Source: Dipylidium caninum (lineage: Eukaryota; Platyhelminthes; Cestoda; Cyclophyllidea; Dipylidiidae). Taken from it: 64,000 nucleotides of DNA. Both the position numbers and the translations under genes were made by a program. How positions within the stretch are numbered: the first letter of the stretch is position 1; the number at the start of each line of letters is the position of its first letter. The notes below the pieces were generated by a model. That model saw nothing but the letters and a program-made list of their open reading frames with translations, had not been told where the DNA came from and did not search any database. Location: assembly GCA_017562135.1 (NCBI GenBank), contig QEYB01000093.1:186001-250000 (forward strand), given 5' to 3'. This document shows positions 12,370 to 24,787 of this stretch, piece by piece.

Positions 12370-13320
12370 ATGGAAGGCTTAGTGGTAGAGCATTCGTTAA
12401 CATGTATTTCAGATATTTGGTGGAAGATGTTCTTATGGGGGGCAGCATGTAACGGCGTTATACACGGGATCGCTATGATAATTGCGATGGTTAATCTTTG
12501 GGCCCACAAACTGGCTCGAGTGTATCTGCCCGTTTTGATGCTTGCAATGGGGTTGCTCAGCACCTTCACGGTGTTACTCCTATCGTGTACGTTCCGCCTG
12601 TCCCTTTTTAGTTATTGAGATACTTGTTGTGCGATTCACTCAAAAATTTTAGCATAATCATAGGCGACCGATCGGACCCGTGACCATTATGTATTTCGCT
12701 GTCTGCATCTGCTGTTGTGTATTCATTTATTATAAGTGAAGTCGTGCTTGCAACATTTGTTGTGCTGTGAGCTTCCAACAGTATTTAGCGCACGTTTGAC
12801 CATTTCATGTTCACTTCATGGGATTTGTAGCCGTCTTTGCCACTCACAGTCTACAGAAAAATTTCCGCGCATGTAATGTCTCTGAGTCCGATGCTCTTTG
12901 TGGTTATTTTTCTATCTTATGGTCTATAAACCCATTGAACAAGTTTCCCACCTAGTTATTAACACTCGTCCGATCGTCCGATGGTACTTCACTGTCTATC
13001 GCCTTGACTCTGCCATCGTACCTCATTTGGGACAAATGATCATCCTAAAGTCTTTTGAAAAGTAGTATGCAATGCTCGTGCATGAACTGATGTACGAAGA
13101 TTGCGTATCAGCTAGCTTGTCTAAGGATTTTCTGGGGTGCGTTCTTGCTCAACTTTCCGTTGTGATTTACCTTTCTTTCTTGTTTACAGCCTTCATAATT
13201 GCCCTCATCTTCGATTCAATGGCTCTCCCATTCAACCAATTGCATGCTTTTGCTTGTGGGTTTCTTTGTTCAACCATCCTCTTCATATTCTCCATTATCC
13301 GCTTTCCGGCAACCCTCTAA
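12370..13320 (+). CDS. TMEM170: TMEM170 family multi-pass membrane protein
   Basis: Two exons, 12370-12586 and 13190-13320, joined in phase (T|CC gives Ser) across a 603-bp GT-AG intron with a GTACGT donor. They encode a protein of about 115 residues, a little shorter than human TMEM170A. Exon 1 reads ISDIWWKMFLW, then a hydrophobic segment, HK, then LMLAMGLLSTFT. This follows the family order of W-x2-(V/M)FLW, first membrane helix, short basic loop, second helix. Exon 2 reads MALPFNQL and ends FSIIRFPATL, matching the family C-terminus (IPFEAL...LRILATL). TMEM170 proteins are small membrane proteins linked to ER sheet and nuclear envelope shape. The ATG at 12370 is the first in frame after an upstream TGA. 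The A or B paralogue cannot be assigned. Confidence 0.85.
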
Positions 13321-14321
13321 CTTCCCTCCGTTTTATACTTTTTGTACATATGATCACATTTTATACCTTGAGCTTTCAAATAAATTTCACTGTTAATAAA
13401 GTCCGCTATTTTACTTGTTTATAAGTTAAAGGTAGGCAACGTTGGAACTTAAGTTTGCATGACCGAGGGTATGGGTCAAAAATAGACTCAATATGTTTAT
13501 AGTTTCTCTTTCCAAGTGCGCTGTTACCCTTCGCAATTGGAAACATCGGGACTTTTGACTGCTGTAAGTTACTCGAATCATTATTTTGTCGGACTGCGTC
13601 GAATCCTATTTACTCGTTATTTGCTAAACCTATAGGTCTAAGGGTGGGATCGCACCTCGTTTCGCCGGACGAAACTACACTTTAGGAACCTTATTTCCTA
13701 AAAGCGTATGTTCATTTTTCAAATTCTAGAGACGTCGACCATTGTGAGAAAGTCCACTTCAAATATGCCACGCATTTGTGCATAGCAGGAAAACATCGGA
13801 AAGAAGCACTTTATCATGTTGATCTATGCATTTCGCTTCTCGAATCACTTCTAATTTCAGTTGGTCACAATGTTCTTAGTAAAAACAAAAAGTGAGACTT
13901 CAGACCTCACCAAATGCCTACTTAATTTCTTTTCATTTAATAGATACTTAATAAGATGGCAAAACATGGTAAATAAAGCGATTTCGCACACAAAACCTAC
14001 TCATGGTGTTTGTTGGCTCCTGTAGTGGTTTATGCATTCGCAGGTATGAATGCTAATTCGATAGTTCGATTTTGCTCTGTTTTTTTTCCTAAAACTCAAA
14101 AATATTGCCACCGAGGAGTAAGTGATGCGACCTCGCCGTCCTAATTGGGTCGGACGAGGCCCCAACCTCACCACTAGCCCTTGCTCAGATGTAAATCGAA
14201 CTAAATGCCCGCCTGCCCCTTTCAAGATGCAGAAACCACTACTTATAAAATCAGAAACAACCACATGATTTTATCAAGAAACTCGAAACCAAAAAAATTA
14301 CAAATGCTGACAGCTTGCCGA
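13321..14321. other. Intergenic stretch between convergent genes
   Basis: It lies between the 3' ends of TMEM170 (+) and PIN1 (-) and should hold both 3' UTRs. An AATAAA-type signal (ttaataaagt) occurs at about 13393-13402, about 75 bp after the TMEM170 stop. No other gene is seen. Confidence 0.45.
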
Positions 14322-14899
14322 TCATGCAGTGCGTTTGATTAGATGCACGCCGGAATCAGTTTCAATTGGCCCACACATCTCTCCAACTTGCAAACCAAAA
14401 CTAGCTTCCTCAAATGGTTTCTGCATTTGACCACGGCCAAAGAACCCTAGGTCGCCGTTATTACGCGCTGAACTGCAATCGCTGTACTGAGAAGCCAACT
14501 TTTCAAACGTGTTTCTTCCAGACTCAATATCACGTTTGTATCCTGCCCCAAAAAAGATCGTTGAGAAAGAATTATGAACACTTATTAAATAGAGGAATAC
14601 TAACCTTGAAGAATACGAAGAGCTTCCTCTTTACTACGTGTAATGTTTTCTTCCCGCCAAGAAGATGGACGCCTCGAGCCAGCGTGTTTAACTAGTAAGT
14701 GAGTGCAACGTATTCTGTCGTCATTGCTAACTGGCCTCTCCCACTGAGACATTTTTGTCCTATTATTAAGATAGTAAGTGCGGCCTATGGGGGAAAACTA
14801 AGAATATAAACAGAAAATATCTTAGAAATGTAAGAGGGCACATGGGATACCGGTTGTGGTGGAGACACAGGACGTCCAACCTTCGGGTAAGTCAGGCAT
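14322..14899 (-). CDS. PIN1: PIN1-type peptidyl-prolyl cis-trans isomerase, complete
   Basis: Three exons on the minus strand: 14851-14899, 14605-14784 and 14542-14322. Introns are 66 and 62 bp and all junctions keep phase. The product is 149 residues. It begins MPDLPEGW, a WW domain with both tryptophans (the second in MSQWERP), which binds pSer/pThr-Pro. The parvulin domain follows and carries the expected active-site parts: Lys in [10 protein letters not shown], the two arginines that read the phosphate in SRRPSSW, the catalytic Cys in YSDCSSA, then [14 protein letters not shown] and a terminal [14 protein letters not shown]1 isomerises phosphorylated Ser/Thr-Pro bonds in cell-cycle and transcription regulators, mainly in the nucleus. 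It is divergent from SMNDC1, with about 0.6 kb between the start codons. It looks intact. Confidence 0.95.
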
Positions 14900-15523
14900 C
14901 GTACTTTGTTAGAAGCGTAAACAACGAATTCATTAAAAGGCGAAAACACTTAAGAATACATAACGACTATAAAGAATAATATCATAACAACGGACATATT
15001 GGAATAAGCCCGCAGAATTAAAACTCATGAAAGAGAGGAAGTTAACAAAATGAAGGAAAAGATGGGGACGTGCCGCACTTTGGTGAAACGGAATCGCTAC
15101 CGAAGCTTGCAGGCATCAAAGGTGATTTGAGGTAAGGATGCATGAAGATTCTGCGGAAGTTCGGAAAAATTGACTTTTGGTGGTGAGAATGGAAAATTTT
15201 TTGTATCGCCACTACGTCAGGGGCAGGATGAAACCTCCATTTGACTATTGATAGAAATTTGATACAAATCAACGATGTTAATTTTTGCTTTTTGAAGAAT
15301 CACAAGGAACAACGGTAGATAAAACATTTTTGACCATGGAAAGCATCCTGGAATATATGCTCGCATTAAATACTTTCAATCTATTAATTTATTTATTACA
15401 TTTCTGGGCATCTGTCGCAGTCCTTCACTGGTACAAAATTTAATTAGAATGAATGGACACGCCGCCGCCATTAGGTCTTGCGCGGGCGCGCGTCTGAAAT
15501 TTAGCGTCAACGAGATCACGTCG
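14900..15523. promoter_or_regulatory. Shared upstream region of the divergent PIN1 and SMNDC1 genes
   Basis: The start codons of PIN1 (-) and SMNDC1 (+) face away from each other across 624 bp, so both promoters must lie here unless far upstream exons exist. I see no convincing TATA box for either gene. A bidirectional promoter is inference from layout. Confidence 0.4.
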
Positions 15524-16771
15524 ATGACTGACGACCTGCAACTCCAACTCTTGAATCACAAGCTTCAACTTCAGCAAGTCGAAGCAGCTTTAGAGCTTGA
15601 CAAAAACAACGAAGATTTGAAGAAACTGAAGGGGGACCTACAAGAAGTAATTAATCTTACACTACAACTTATCGAAAAACCAACTTCCACTGATGAATGT
15701 TCCTGGAAAGTCGGCGATATGTGCATCGCTCAATGCTCAAGGGATAAATTGTATGCTTTTCATTTAACTTCACAGCTTCAAGGTTTTACAAAGCAAAAGT
15801 TCTTGAAATTTTGGGGAACACAACGTGTGTCGTTAACTTCGTTGACTATGACTCGACGGACATTTGCCAGGTAATTTAATGTGATCATGTAGATTCTCTG
15901 AAGTATACTTTGGGGAATTTGCTCATATTTGGCGATACCTATAGAATTCGCTTCTCTTCATTGTTTTCACGTTCATGCAATTTCAGCGCAATAATGCAAC
16001 TTTGTAGACGGCTTGAAGACTTTTTACTAACTGGATTGACCCCAGCATGAAAATTTAACCTTTCGCCCGATTCTGAGCACATGCACGGATTTTATTTGAA
16101 TGTTGTAAGGCTCTTGCGGCGTCTACCATTTGTACCCCTAAACTTTTCAGTTGGATGCCCTTTCAGCGTGAATTTTGGTGGTTGTTTGCAAAAATGGCCT
16201 CACCGTAACCAGAGGACCTTGCAATCCAACACGATAGTGGATTCGGATTTCTTTTAGTCACCCAGATTTGTTCACACCGAAAATGGTATTCCACCCTTTT
16301 TGTTTTTGGTCGATTGTGAATCTACACTAGCTTACATTATTGTGTTTACTTGCTTCACTCCCTTAAGACGAGCGTAAAGGTGCGTCACATCACGTTTTTT
16401 CGTATTTTAGATTGCACAGATGAAACCGGTAACGAACCTATCTGCTCCTGTCCAAAGGACAAAGTAGGTTTAATGATATAATTATTTTACATTTACATAT
16501 TAGGAAGGAGGTCAAGCACCGACTTATAGAAAAAAAGAAATTGAAAAAGCAGAAGCTGGCTGAGAGACATGCTGAGATAGAGAAGGCATGTGAAAAGGAA
16601 AAGAATCAGTGGCTTAATTTCACAAAAAAAATGAACAAGCATAATAAGGCGAAAAGAAGCATTTTCGCCTCGCCGGAGACCGTAGACGGAAGAGTTGGTG
16701 TTGGGACTTGCGGAATCGCGGGGAGACCAATGACGAAACTCCCCAGCCATCATCGATTGATGCGCAAATGA
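15524..16771 (+). CDS. SMNDC1: SMNDC1 / SPF30 splicing factor (Tudor domain), complete
   Basis: Four exons: 15524-15750, 15783-15870, 16411-16463 and 16504-16771, all joined in phase; the product is about 211 residues. Introns 1 and 3 are only 32 and 40 bp. The N-terminus reads HKLQLQQVEAALELDKNNED and LQEVINLTLQL, close to vertebrate SPF30. The Tudor domain starts SWKVGDMCIAQCS and contains VVNFVDYDS; the aromatic residues that cage dimethylarginine are largely kept. A Lys-rich helix and the highly conserved C-terminal box KRSIFASPETVDGRVGVGTC follow, with GIAGRPMTK. SPF30 is a nuclear factor needed for assembly of the mature spliceosome. The start was chosen because MTDDLQLQLL aligns with the family N-terminus; an earlier in-frame ATG at 15449 gives an unlikely extension. 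Confidence 0.94.
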
Positions 16772-18811
16772 ACTTGTCTTTCGCTCTGTATATTGTTTGA
16801 GTTTTATCTCGATACCATATCGATGTTTACCCTCCCCCAGCAGTTGTGCTGACTGTACATATGTGACTTGAATGATAACATTTGAAGTTCACGTACGTGA
16901 CTTGTGGGTATGCTGATCAATTATTTGAATCACCGTAGGCTATTCCTTTGAGTAGCTTCAGCAACCGTGATCATCATAAGAAAGCAAAAGGTTGTCAGTT
17001 CCAATGTTGTATTACACCGACCAAGATTTAATGAAATTGGACGGTCGCCGGATGGATCGTGTCTTGCGATCTAAAACGTAAAGCTTTTACCAGCGTTGTG
17101 TCACGTTTGAGGAAAGAGCTCTTGGACCGCCTCGAGTTTGGGTAGTTTTAGTTTCGTGAGATGGGGCTTAACTAAAGTTGGCCCACTAGCCTAGTTCCAT
17201 GTCACCACGGTTAACTTCAACTCAGGCCGAGTTAGGGAATAAGATTCGCTGAAGCAGTCTTTTAATGAAGTTAACGCCAAAACTACTCCCCTGTGGGGTG
17301 GTTAACCGCTTCAAACGATTAGATGTTACAAAGTGGAAGCCTTTATTCGCTTTATCCAATGTAGGGTTCTATTTTTACCGATGTTGCTTGCAACAACAGT
17401 CTGCTTATTTCGCCGACTGGGATGTAGTTATGGCTGACTTTAAGAGAGAAAAGCAATGCGGAACGAATGCTCACAAGTTGGCGCCAACATTACGAGTTGG
17501 TCTCCCCCCATTGGCGGTCGCTCATCTTGGGACGTAATAGCATAACTATGCAATAATTGCCCACTATTTCAATTATCCCAGTCGAACTTGATTTTCAGAC
17601 TTGTCCCACCTCCAAACAGTAATGTTGTCGGTGCTATCTCGTTTGTTGAATGCCCTGGGAGAAAAATACCGCTAGGAACGGTCCTGTCACCTCGGAGTGA
17701 TGAATAATAATAATTTTATCAGGAAGAGAAACATCAACGAGACCACAACTACGTCATGAAAGGGGCCCAGAAAAAAATGCACAATGAGTAAATGCTCACT
17801 TTCTTAGTTTCAAACGGAAAGTCTATCAATTCTAAACGGAAAAAATCAACAAACCAGTAGTACCTTTTGACTGAATCTTAAACTGAAGCGTTACCTGATT
17901 GGGCTAGTTTTGGGGTATTAACGGGACAAAGTGTTTGTTAAATGCAGTGTTCATTTTCGGTCACTACTGCCCCATTGATGTTAAAAAGACAACCTCATAA
18001 GTCCAAAAATATGATTTATGGTTCTAACTTCCCAACTTCACTTTACATCGGCTGACTAGTCACATGGCAAAAAATATCTACCATCTTATACCTCTGGTCG
18101 AATTTGTTAGGTTAAAAATAATCTTCATTTGAAAAGATCTAAATACTTGAACTTACAAACGATGCGTTACCACTGATGACACCACTACCATCCCTTATCA
18201 ACGTCACTAATATGTGGTTAATGTCTAAACTAGTGGACAATGCCTCATCAGCATCAGCAGAGGAATGTTTCCTCCAGAACAATAAAAAGTTCCGAGGGAT
18301 GAATAAAAGGTGGAACATCATTCCCCATAAGCCGCTAGTTCTGAATGATGCAGTATATAATCTATATGGAAAAAGGAAAACAAAATAATATCCAGCTTTC
18401 ATTTACGTGTGGAGAATTTCCAATGCAGAAAAAATAAAGTGACTGTAAGTGTCAAAAGAATCCTAAATAAATGGCATCATCTCATGGTTTGCCAAAGGAG
18501 ATAGTATTTAGGAACGCACGAAGAATGGATTATAGTAATTGTAGTTTCTGTTGAAATAAGGATTCTTCGTACCATCCAACAAAACCACATATTATTTTCA
18601 TTTGCTGCTATCAACTCTAATTCACTCATAATCGGAAGAGGGACACGAGTTGCATCGAGGAGGATAATTATGGTACGAAACGGCAAAGTAGTACCATATT
18701 TCCTTCAGTCATAAACTGTGGACGTCATTATCCATCCATTACAGCGGTAACATGCTTTCATTCACGCTATCAAATCCCCGAAGAATGAACCATCTACTTC
18801 TAAACTTCTAC
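16772..18811. other. Intergenic stretch with possible distal CCDC102 exon
   Basis: No clear gene between SMNDC1 and the last confident CCDC102 exon. On the minus strand at about 18175-18285 a frame containing SSADADEALSTSLDINHILV has an AG at its start and a GT donor at its end. It could be a further CCDC102 exon, but I found no phase-compatible link to the confident exon. An open plus-strand frame at 17265-17537 resembles nothing known. Confidence 0.35.
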
Positions 18812-20131
18812 CTGGAATGAAAACGGCGGTACCTGAAGTAGGAAGTGGGGAGGAACGGCTAACTCGCGAAGATGTGGTCGCGGAGGCGGATGTGGATGCA
18901 GAGGTAGAAGATCCATTGTGCAAGGCTGAAGACTGGCAGCACGACGAAGCAACTGAGGAACGATTAAGATCAGCGTGCTCATTCACTGTATCTAAACAAC
19001 ATGTCATCTCAGCCAACTGTTCCTTTAGTTGGCAGTCCTCGCGATCAAGAACTTCCGCGTTAATCTACAACAGAGAAACAGTGATTGACTGGAAAATTTA
19101 ATAATAATAATAATAGTAATAAACTAAGTAGAATACAATCAATGCAATTAATAGGGCACCTAAGTATGTAGTACTTCTGTTTAAGCCAAAAAGCAGTAAG
19201 CACAAAATTATAAATGTGGTCGTTGAAAGGTGAGAGCACAAATAGCGCAAAGATAAAATTATAAAAGAACAACCAATAATCCTTAAGCATTTCGCAAGTT
19301 AAATGCAATTTAGCATAAAAAGCTTATCAGAATAACCGAAAAATAACAATAAATCTTAAGCCAATTGAGCTATGCATAACAAATGGTTACTAGCACAGCT
19401 TATGCACCTTCTCCCCAAATTCAATAGGTAAGAGGTTCCCTGTAGCGGCCTCACCACTTGATTCCTCTAAAAACATTTTAGATAAGAGTAAACCTAGTGC
19501 ATATGCCGACAAAGAAATAAATTCTACCGAAAATCTTACTACCAATGGTTCTGCTTGTCGATATATGTTTAAGGCAACTGAAAAGTTCTTCGTTTTGCCG
19601 CTGCAAAGCGATTAAAGCAAGTTTAGTCTTTCTTAACTCCTCTCGGAGTTGATTACGCTCATCGCGAACACAGGACCACTTCTCCCGCCAACTTGTAGTA
19701 CAATCAGACCACCAACGAACGGTCTTTTCCAGCTGTGAACAACGGCCGCGTAGCTGAAACACAAAGAAATCAAAATGATTAGAACTGCGATTTATGCTTA
19801 AATAAAAAAAATTAAAATGATAACATGCTCATGATGACTAAAAAAGCAATGCATGGCATGGTAATTTTATGCACACAAGCGTTGGCAAAAGAATTTTCTG
19901 CCTGCCTCAATCAATTCGCGGTCTCTTCCGTGATCATAAGATTGACGTTGATCATTCCTATTCGGCACAAAACGGCGATTATCCGAATAGTTTGCGCCAT
20001 AACCGTCTACGAAAAATTATGAAATCAATATTCTTACCTGTCGTTAGTGGCAAGCGGTGTTCGCGGTTGAGTTGACTAGCATCGCAATGAACGGGAGCAC
20101 CCGTAGTTGTAGAAATACCGGGGCCCCACAT
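18812..20131 (-). CDS. CCDC102: CCDC102 family coiled-coil protein (3' end uncertain)
   Basis: Minus-strand exons: 20038-20131 (starts MWGPG), about 19877-20006 (in phase with exon 1; 3' edge uncertain), 19543-19753 and 18812 to about 19051. The 19543-19753 exon carries the family signature: [20 protein letters not shown] and [16 protein letters not shown], compared with [20 protein letters not shown] in vertebrate CCDC102. The next exon reads [15 protein letters not shown], then becomes rich in Ser, Thr and Ala. CCDC102 proteins are long coiled coils; the vertebrate B form is tied to centrosome linkage. The last two confident exons join in phase if the acceptor at 19052-19053 is used; another AG lies 13 bases upstream. 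The exon 2 to exon 3 junction shows no clean phase-compatible GT donor. The terminal exon and stop were not identified. Confidence 0.82.
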
Positions 20132-22386
20132 GTCGATGAGGCAAATAGCTGCACCATAAAAGCTTACGACGGCGACGGGACAGAGACTTAAATAATTGGG
20201 TAATTATTAGGGGCAATATGAAGCGACGTTGACAGATTAAAAGAAGGGGGTGTATTGTTTGTATGTCTGTATTGCGAAGTGCGATTAAAGCTATAATAGT
20301 TTGAAATTGGTAAATAAGCGTACCATTTTAGAAACAGTAGTTACGAACTCATATAATTAATATTTATAAAAGTTGCAGCCTCAAAAACTTATACTAACGT
20401 AGAAGTCTTATATAGCGGTTTAAACTTATTTCAAACGAGTAAAATTGCAGTATGTTAACCACGCTTACGAACTTGCAAACCTGGGCTCATGCACACTTCA
20501 AATCACCCATGATAAACGGCATGCGAACTATTTTCTAGACCTTGGCAACCTGCTTTAATACTTTCGATTTTGCATTACTGCTTCGTTCGTCAAAGCATAC
20601 GCGGGATATACTTCGCTCGCATAAAATATGCCACCTTCCATCGAATACCCCGAGATTTTATTTTGTAGGCACATTGCTCTCTTTTCATTAACTAACGCCT
20701 AAGTTAGTTGACAAATGTTATTTTATTAACTAATCGTGTTGAAGTGCTTACGATGAAAAGTTAAAAAATGTGTTTCAATTTCGCACTTATAAATATGTTT
20801 TGTCACAATAGACGCTGGTTACAACTGACTTTATGTCATTAATAAATTTTAATGTTTTACACATTCAGGAGTGACGGAGCAGGATGCTGTACATTTAGAC
20901 GCTTCCGATGATCTCGAACCGTCAACTGCGCGCAGGTGTGATGTTTATTCTGAATACCAAACCTCGGACACTTATCCCTTCGCCGGATATTTATGACCAT
21001 TTCTGCCACCACCCTAAGTTTAAAAAAGTGTTAATTGCCTGAATATACTTGGCAGGTTTCGCCATATCTCTGAAAGACAAACTCGCTTGCGGGATAGGTG
21101 TTCTCGGTAATTGGTGGTTAAATGCATTCAGGAAGAAAAGAGCAAATGCTCATTGGTCTTGTTTCCATCTCCGTGCCGTTTAATCCGACATCGTTTGAGG
21201 TGGTCTTTTGCAGATTGTCTTGACGCCGCATTTATAAGATTCGTTATTGAGTACTTCAGTTTGGTTCTCCTGGCCATTCCTTGTTCATCATCCGCAAATT
21301 TCAAAGCAAATTATTTTTCTAATGATCAACGAACTCCACTTTTAATTTCTTAATATTACTTTGTTTAAGCTTATAAAGTTCTAGCCTCTATTGGTCTATT
21401 GAAAATTAGCTTTACCACATAAACCAATCCTTTGCTTGGTTTTGTATATTCAATTCTAGCCAATAAACTAAGGCAATATTCTGTTCTCCAGAAACTTATT
21501 GGTCAATTGTATAGGCTATTAAGTTATATATAACCATTTATTGAAACGGCAGGTTTCCACTTTTCCAGTTCTCCCAGAGTGTTTGTTACGCGGATAGTGG
21601 GTTTCATGATCCGCGACTCGCCAATTCAGAGGGGGAATATGGGTTGTGCTCTCTTCATCTGTAACATCTCGAGAGAGACTTGCTTTCTGACCTCAATCGG
21701 CTGGTGGCCCCTCTTCTGTCAACGACACTGTAATGTGTCGCCGCAGTCGAACTGCCTGGAGGCCTATGATATATAATGGACTACTAGAAACAACCTGGGC
21801 TGTTGTCAGACTCCTTATGCCTAGTAGTCTAGCAATGCATACAGTGTTCGTTAGGGCTGGTGTAGTCGCCGTGTGCCAGTTACGAGATTAGTGTAACTAT
21901 GGCTTCCCCCCCATTTTCGAAAAGGAACAAGAAAACGACTTCCCTAGGAGTGGCCTACTCTGAACGGCTTATTGTGCGCGTCCCCTCACGGTTGAGCCCC
22001 ACCAGAAGTGAACAATCTACCGCAGCCCGACTTCTAGGTAGACTTTCCTTGCTGACGGGGTAGACCGCTAGCCAAGACGCGACTCTAACGAGCTAGGCTG
22101 GGACGACTCTATTACGCGCATGGGAGCAATCTTTGCGTGCTGCCGTCTCGACTTCGCTCGTAAAGCTACGAGAATGTAGCCACTCACGTCCCGGGGCAAA
22201 GCTAGACCCATACTGTTAAAAAGATTTAGGGCACCAAATTCTAGTATAATCGCAAAAGTGATATGACCATGCTTGACAGAAGGAGTACCCGTGATACATA
22301 CAAAAGCAGCCACAGAGACAATAAATAGTCAACAGTCGTATTGGTAGTGGGTCCGAGAAACAACGCCAACATATATGCGGGCAACG
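20132..22386. other. Intergenic stretch with a CCAAT-rich segment
   Basis: No gene is supported. At about 21385-21510 CCAAT/ATTGG boxes occur repeatedly on both strands, as in the H2A promoter 1.4 kb away. The open frame at 21111-21353 has no known relative. Confidence 0.4.
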
Positions 22387-22392
22387 TTTATT
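22387..22392 (-). terminator. AATAAA polyadenylation signal overlapping the H2A stop codon
   Basis: On the minus strand the coding end reads GAATAAAC: the TAA stop sits inside AATAAA. It may be too close to the stop to work as the true signal, but no replication-type histone stem-loop is visible in about 150 bases downstream. Confidence 0.35.
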
Positions 22393-22774
22393 CCTTGTTG
22401 GCGACCGGCTTCTCAGTCTTCCTCGGCAGAAGCACCGCTTGGATGTTGGGCAACACGCCACCTTGTGCGATAGTTACACCGCCTAACAATTTGTTCAACT
22501 CCTCATCGTTACGGATAGCGAGTTGCAGGTGACGGGGTATAATCCGAGTCTTCTTATTGTCGCGTGCAGCATTGCCTGCTAACTCGAGCACTTCAGCAGC
22601 CAAGTATTCAAGCACAGCTGCCAAATAGACGGGGGCACCTGCTCCCACACGTTCAGCGTAATTTCCACGGCGCAACAAACGATGCACACGACCCACGGGG
22701 AATTGAAGACCAGCTCGTGCCGACCTTGTTTTCGCCTTGGCCCGCGACTTGCCGCCTTTGCCCCTTCCGCTCAT
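22388..22774 (-). CDS. H2A: Histone H2A, intronless
   Basis: A single exon of 128 codons begins [15 protein letters not shown] and contains the H2A fold in order: [20 protein letters not shown], then [40 protein letters not shown] and the docking segment [20 protein letters not shown]. It ends [10 protein letters not shown]. The acidic-patch residues (ELAGNAARD and EELNKLL) are kept. Two H2A subunits pair with H2B in each nucleosome. There is no SQ(E/D)Y tail, so it is not H2A.X, and the sequence is not H2A.Z-like; it is a canonical type. An in-frame ATG 69 bases upstream exists, but MSGRGK is the universal start. It stands alone here: no H2B, H3, H4 or H1 gene is nearby. Confidence 0.97.
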   Translation of the reverse strand: MSGRGKGGKSRAKAKTRSARAGLQFPVGRVHRLLRRGNYAERVGAGAPVYLAAVLEYLAAEVLELAGNAARDNKKTRIIPRHLQLAIRNDEELNKLLGGVTIAQGGVLPNIQAVLLPRKTEKPVANKE

Positions 22775-22965
22775 TACCGTGGTTGCCTTGGAAATCGAAT
22801 AATAGACTAAAATCTGCACTACTGTTTCTGAATATAGAAACACTATACATCAAGTAAATTTGGCCTTGCTATTGGTTACCATGTCGTGTTAGCTTCCTAT
22901 GCATTTCATTGGCTAGTCAACATCAACTGTTCCAACTATTGGTCAATTGGTCTAGTCAACCACAC
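22775..22965 (-). promoter_or_regulatory. Histone H2A promoter with four CCAAT boxes
   Basis: Read on the minus strand, CCAAT occurs four times (in GACCAATTG, GACCAATAG, AGCCAATGA and AACCAATAG) within about 190 bases of the H2A ATG. A TATA-like TGTATAG lies nearer the gene. Clustered CCAAT boxes are typical of replication-dependent histone promoters. The assignment rests on position and motif density. Confidence 0.65.
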
Positions 22966-24787
22966 CTAAGCTAGAGACGCACGTTTCCTATAAACGTATC
23001 CTCCTGCTAAGGTCAAACTTTTTCATCTATATCTTACATAAGCTTAAAAGTTCCCACTATCTATATAATTTTCTATACATGCGCGCCCAGAGAGGCCTAG
23101 GATAGTTTAGGCAACAGAAGAACCACTCCTTATAATCAAATATGTGGATCTCACTATTGTTCCGTTTCAATTTTAAGTTAAGTTTGAGCAAGATACAATG
23201 CGTCTCACCGTTCATTTCCACCAATGCAATAACCGGAAGACGTAATAGCTTAAGAAGTCAGAATTTTCGTATCAATTGTTGCAAAATTGCGGGGCTCAAC
23301 GTCGGGGCTCCCTCACATAATTAGTTAAAGCAAAGTAAGGATTGCCCCACATAACAAGCTCCTTGGATTTTGCCAGCATACCACCGACGTCACCAACGGG
23401 AATGCTAGAAACATTAACACTTTCCCCCACATCCTCACTACTTCACAAGATACACAAGAAAACAAAATGTCACTACATGCAATCCGTCCTCTGCCGACTT
23501 CATCGTACCAAAACTAACATAAATACAAAGAATCATTGCGCAACTAAGAGGCGAAACCACTGTGTTTAACTTATTTCACTTTCAGAATGTCATAATCTTG
23601 AAGAGCTCGACTGAGAGGTCTTTCCCTTCTTGAGCAAAATACGTGATTGTCCGAAATCAAGTATCGTGGTACCAAGCCGCGTCCCATAAGAGTCAGGCGA
23701 TTATAACGGATCTGACGATGAAGCAGTGCCTGGATGAAGTGGTCTGGCTGCTACCCAATCATAACACGAGTTCAATACATTCAAACACAATATGTTTACT
23801 AGATATGGTTATTCTCTTGGATTCTATGGTTTGTTGTCTGGGTAAGGCTATTTATCAGGCATAATTATTGCTTTTATCAAGTAAGGTCTATATTTCTGCA
23901 ATTATCATTGGAGGTAGAAGATTTCCTTTACAAATTTAAACTGTTACTTTTAACAGGAAATTTAAGAAATATAAACGGGGGCCTTGAGAATACGCGCTTG
24001 TCACAAAAATAGAAAGTGGCAGATTGAAAACTCAAACGGAGTATTGTGAATATTATAACACAAATCAGATCAGTCATCAGCCAAGGGAGAAAAATACTTT
24101 CAATATTCTTGCCTGTTCAAAAAGTAGACCGTCGAAGTAAGAAGGCTATTTTTAAGTTTCGTGTTTCGCGATCGGCTTCAAATCGCCTAGCGGTATTCGT
24201 ATCTTCGCCTGAGGACTGAATCCTCAATGCTGCGGACTCTGACAATGGGGCTCATGATTAACCAGTGAAATATTTTTGGGGCCCACATGAAACTATTTGT
24301 GAGGCTGACAGCCAGTACACATAATGTTGTTTTAATTCGCTTAATTTGTCTATGAGGACTGAGCCACAACGTGTTGTGTTTGGAAAAATTTGGTTTAAAT
24401 TACCTGTCGACTGTTCTAAAAGGAGGGCTTAATAACACTTCCTCGCCTTGAAAAAATAGGGTCGGGGAATATGTGGGGAAAGATTGTTCATGATGAACTG
24501 CGCAAAGCAACTTGGAGGATGTGAGAGCGTTATGAGTGTATATATTGCGCCGATAGATTATGGAGTATAGCCAATAACAATGGGCCTAAAAGCCGTAATT
24601 ATTGTTAAACATAAATCATTGCCGTAATTTTTTGCTGTGCATAATATCCAGAATGCGCAGTTTACCCTCATTCAAATATAGCTTACGCTTTTATATATAT
24701 CAAAAATCAAGGTCTTTTTTGGACGAACTTTTGGTTCTGAATAACGGGTGTGTTCGTGTGCCTCATTTTGGGTGCTTATGGGAAACT
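22966..24787. other. Intergenic stretch, no gene seen
   Basis: AT-rich DNA without a protein-like frame or recognisable RNA gene. It should contain the promoter of the HAUS6-like gene near its right end. Confidence 0.5.

Noticed and set aside
12156..12569. 137-codon minus-strand frame
   Set aside because: Antisense to TMEM170 exon 1 over much of its length, with no recognisable family.
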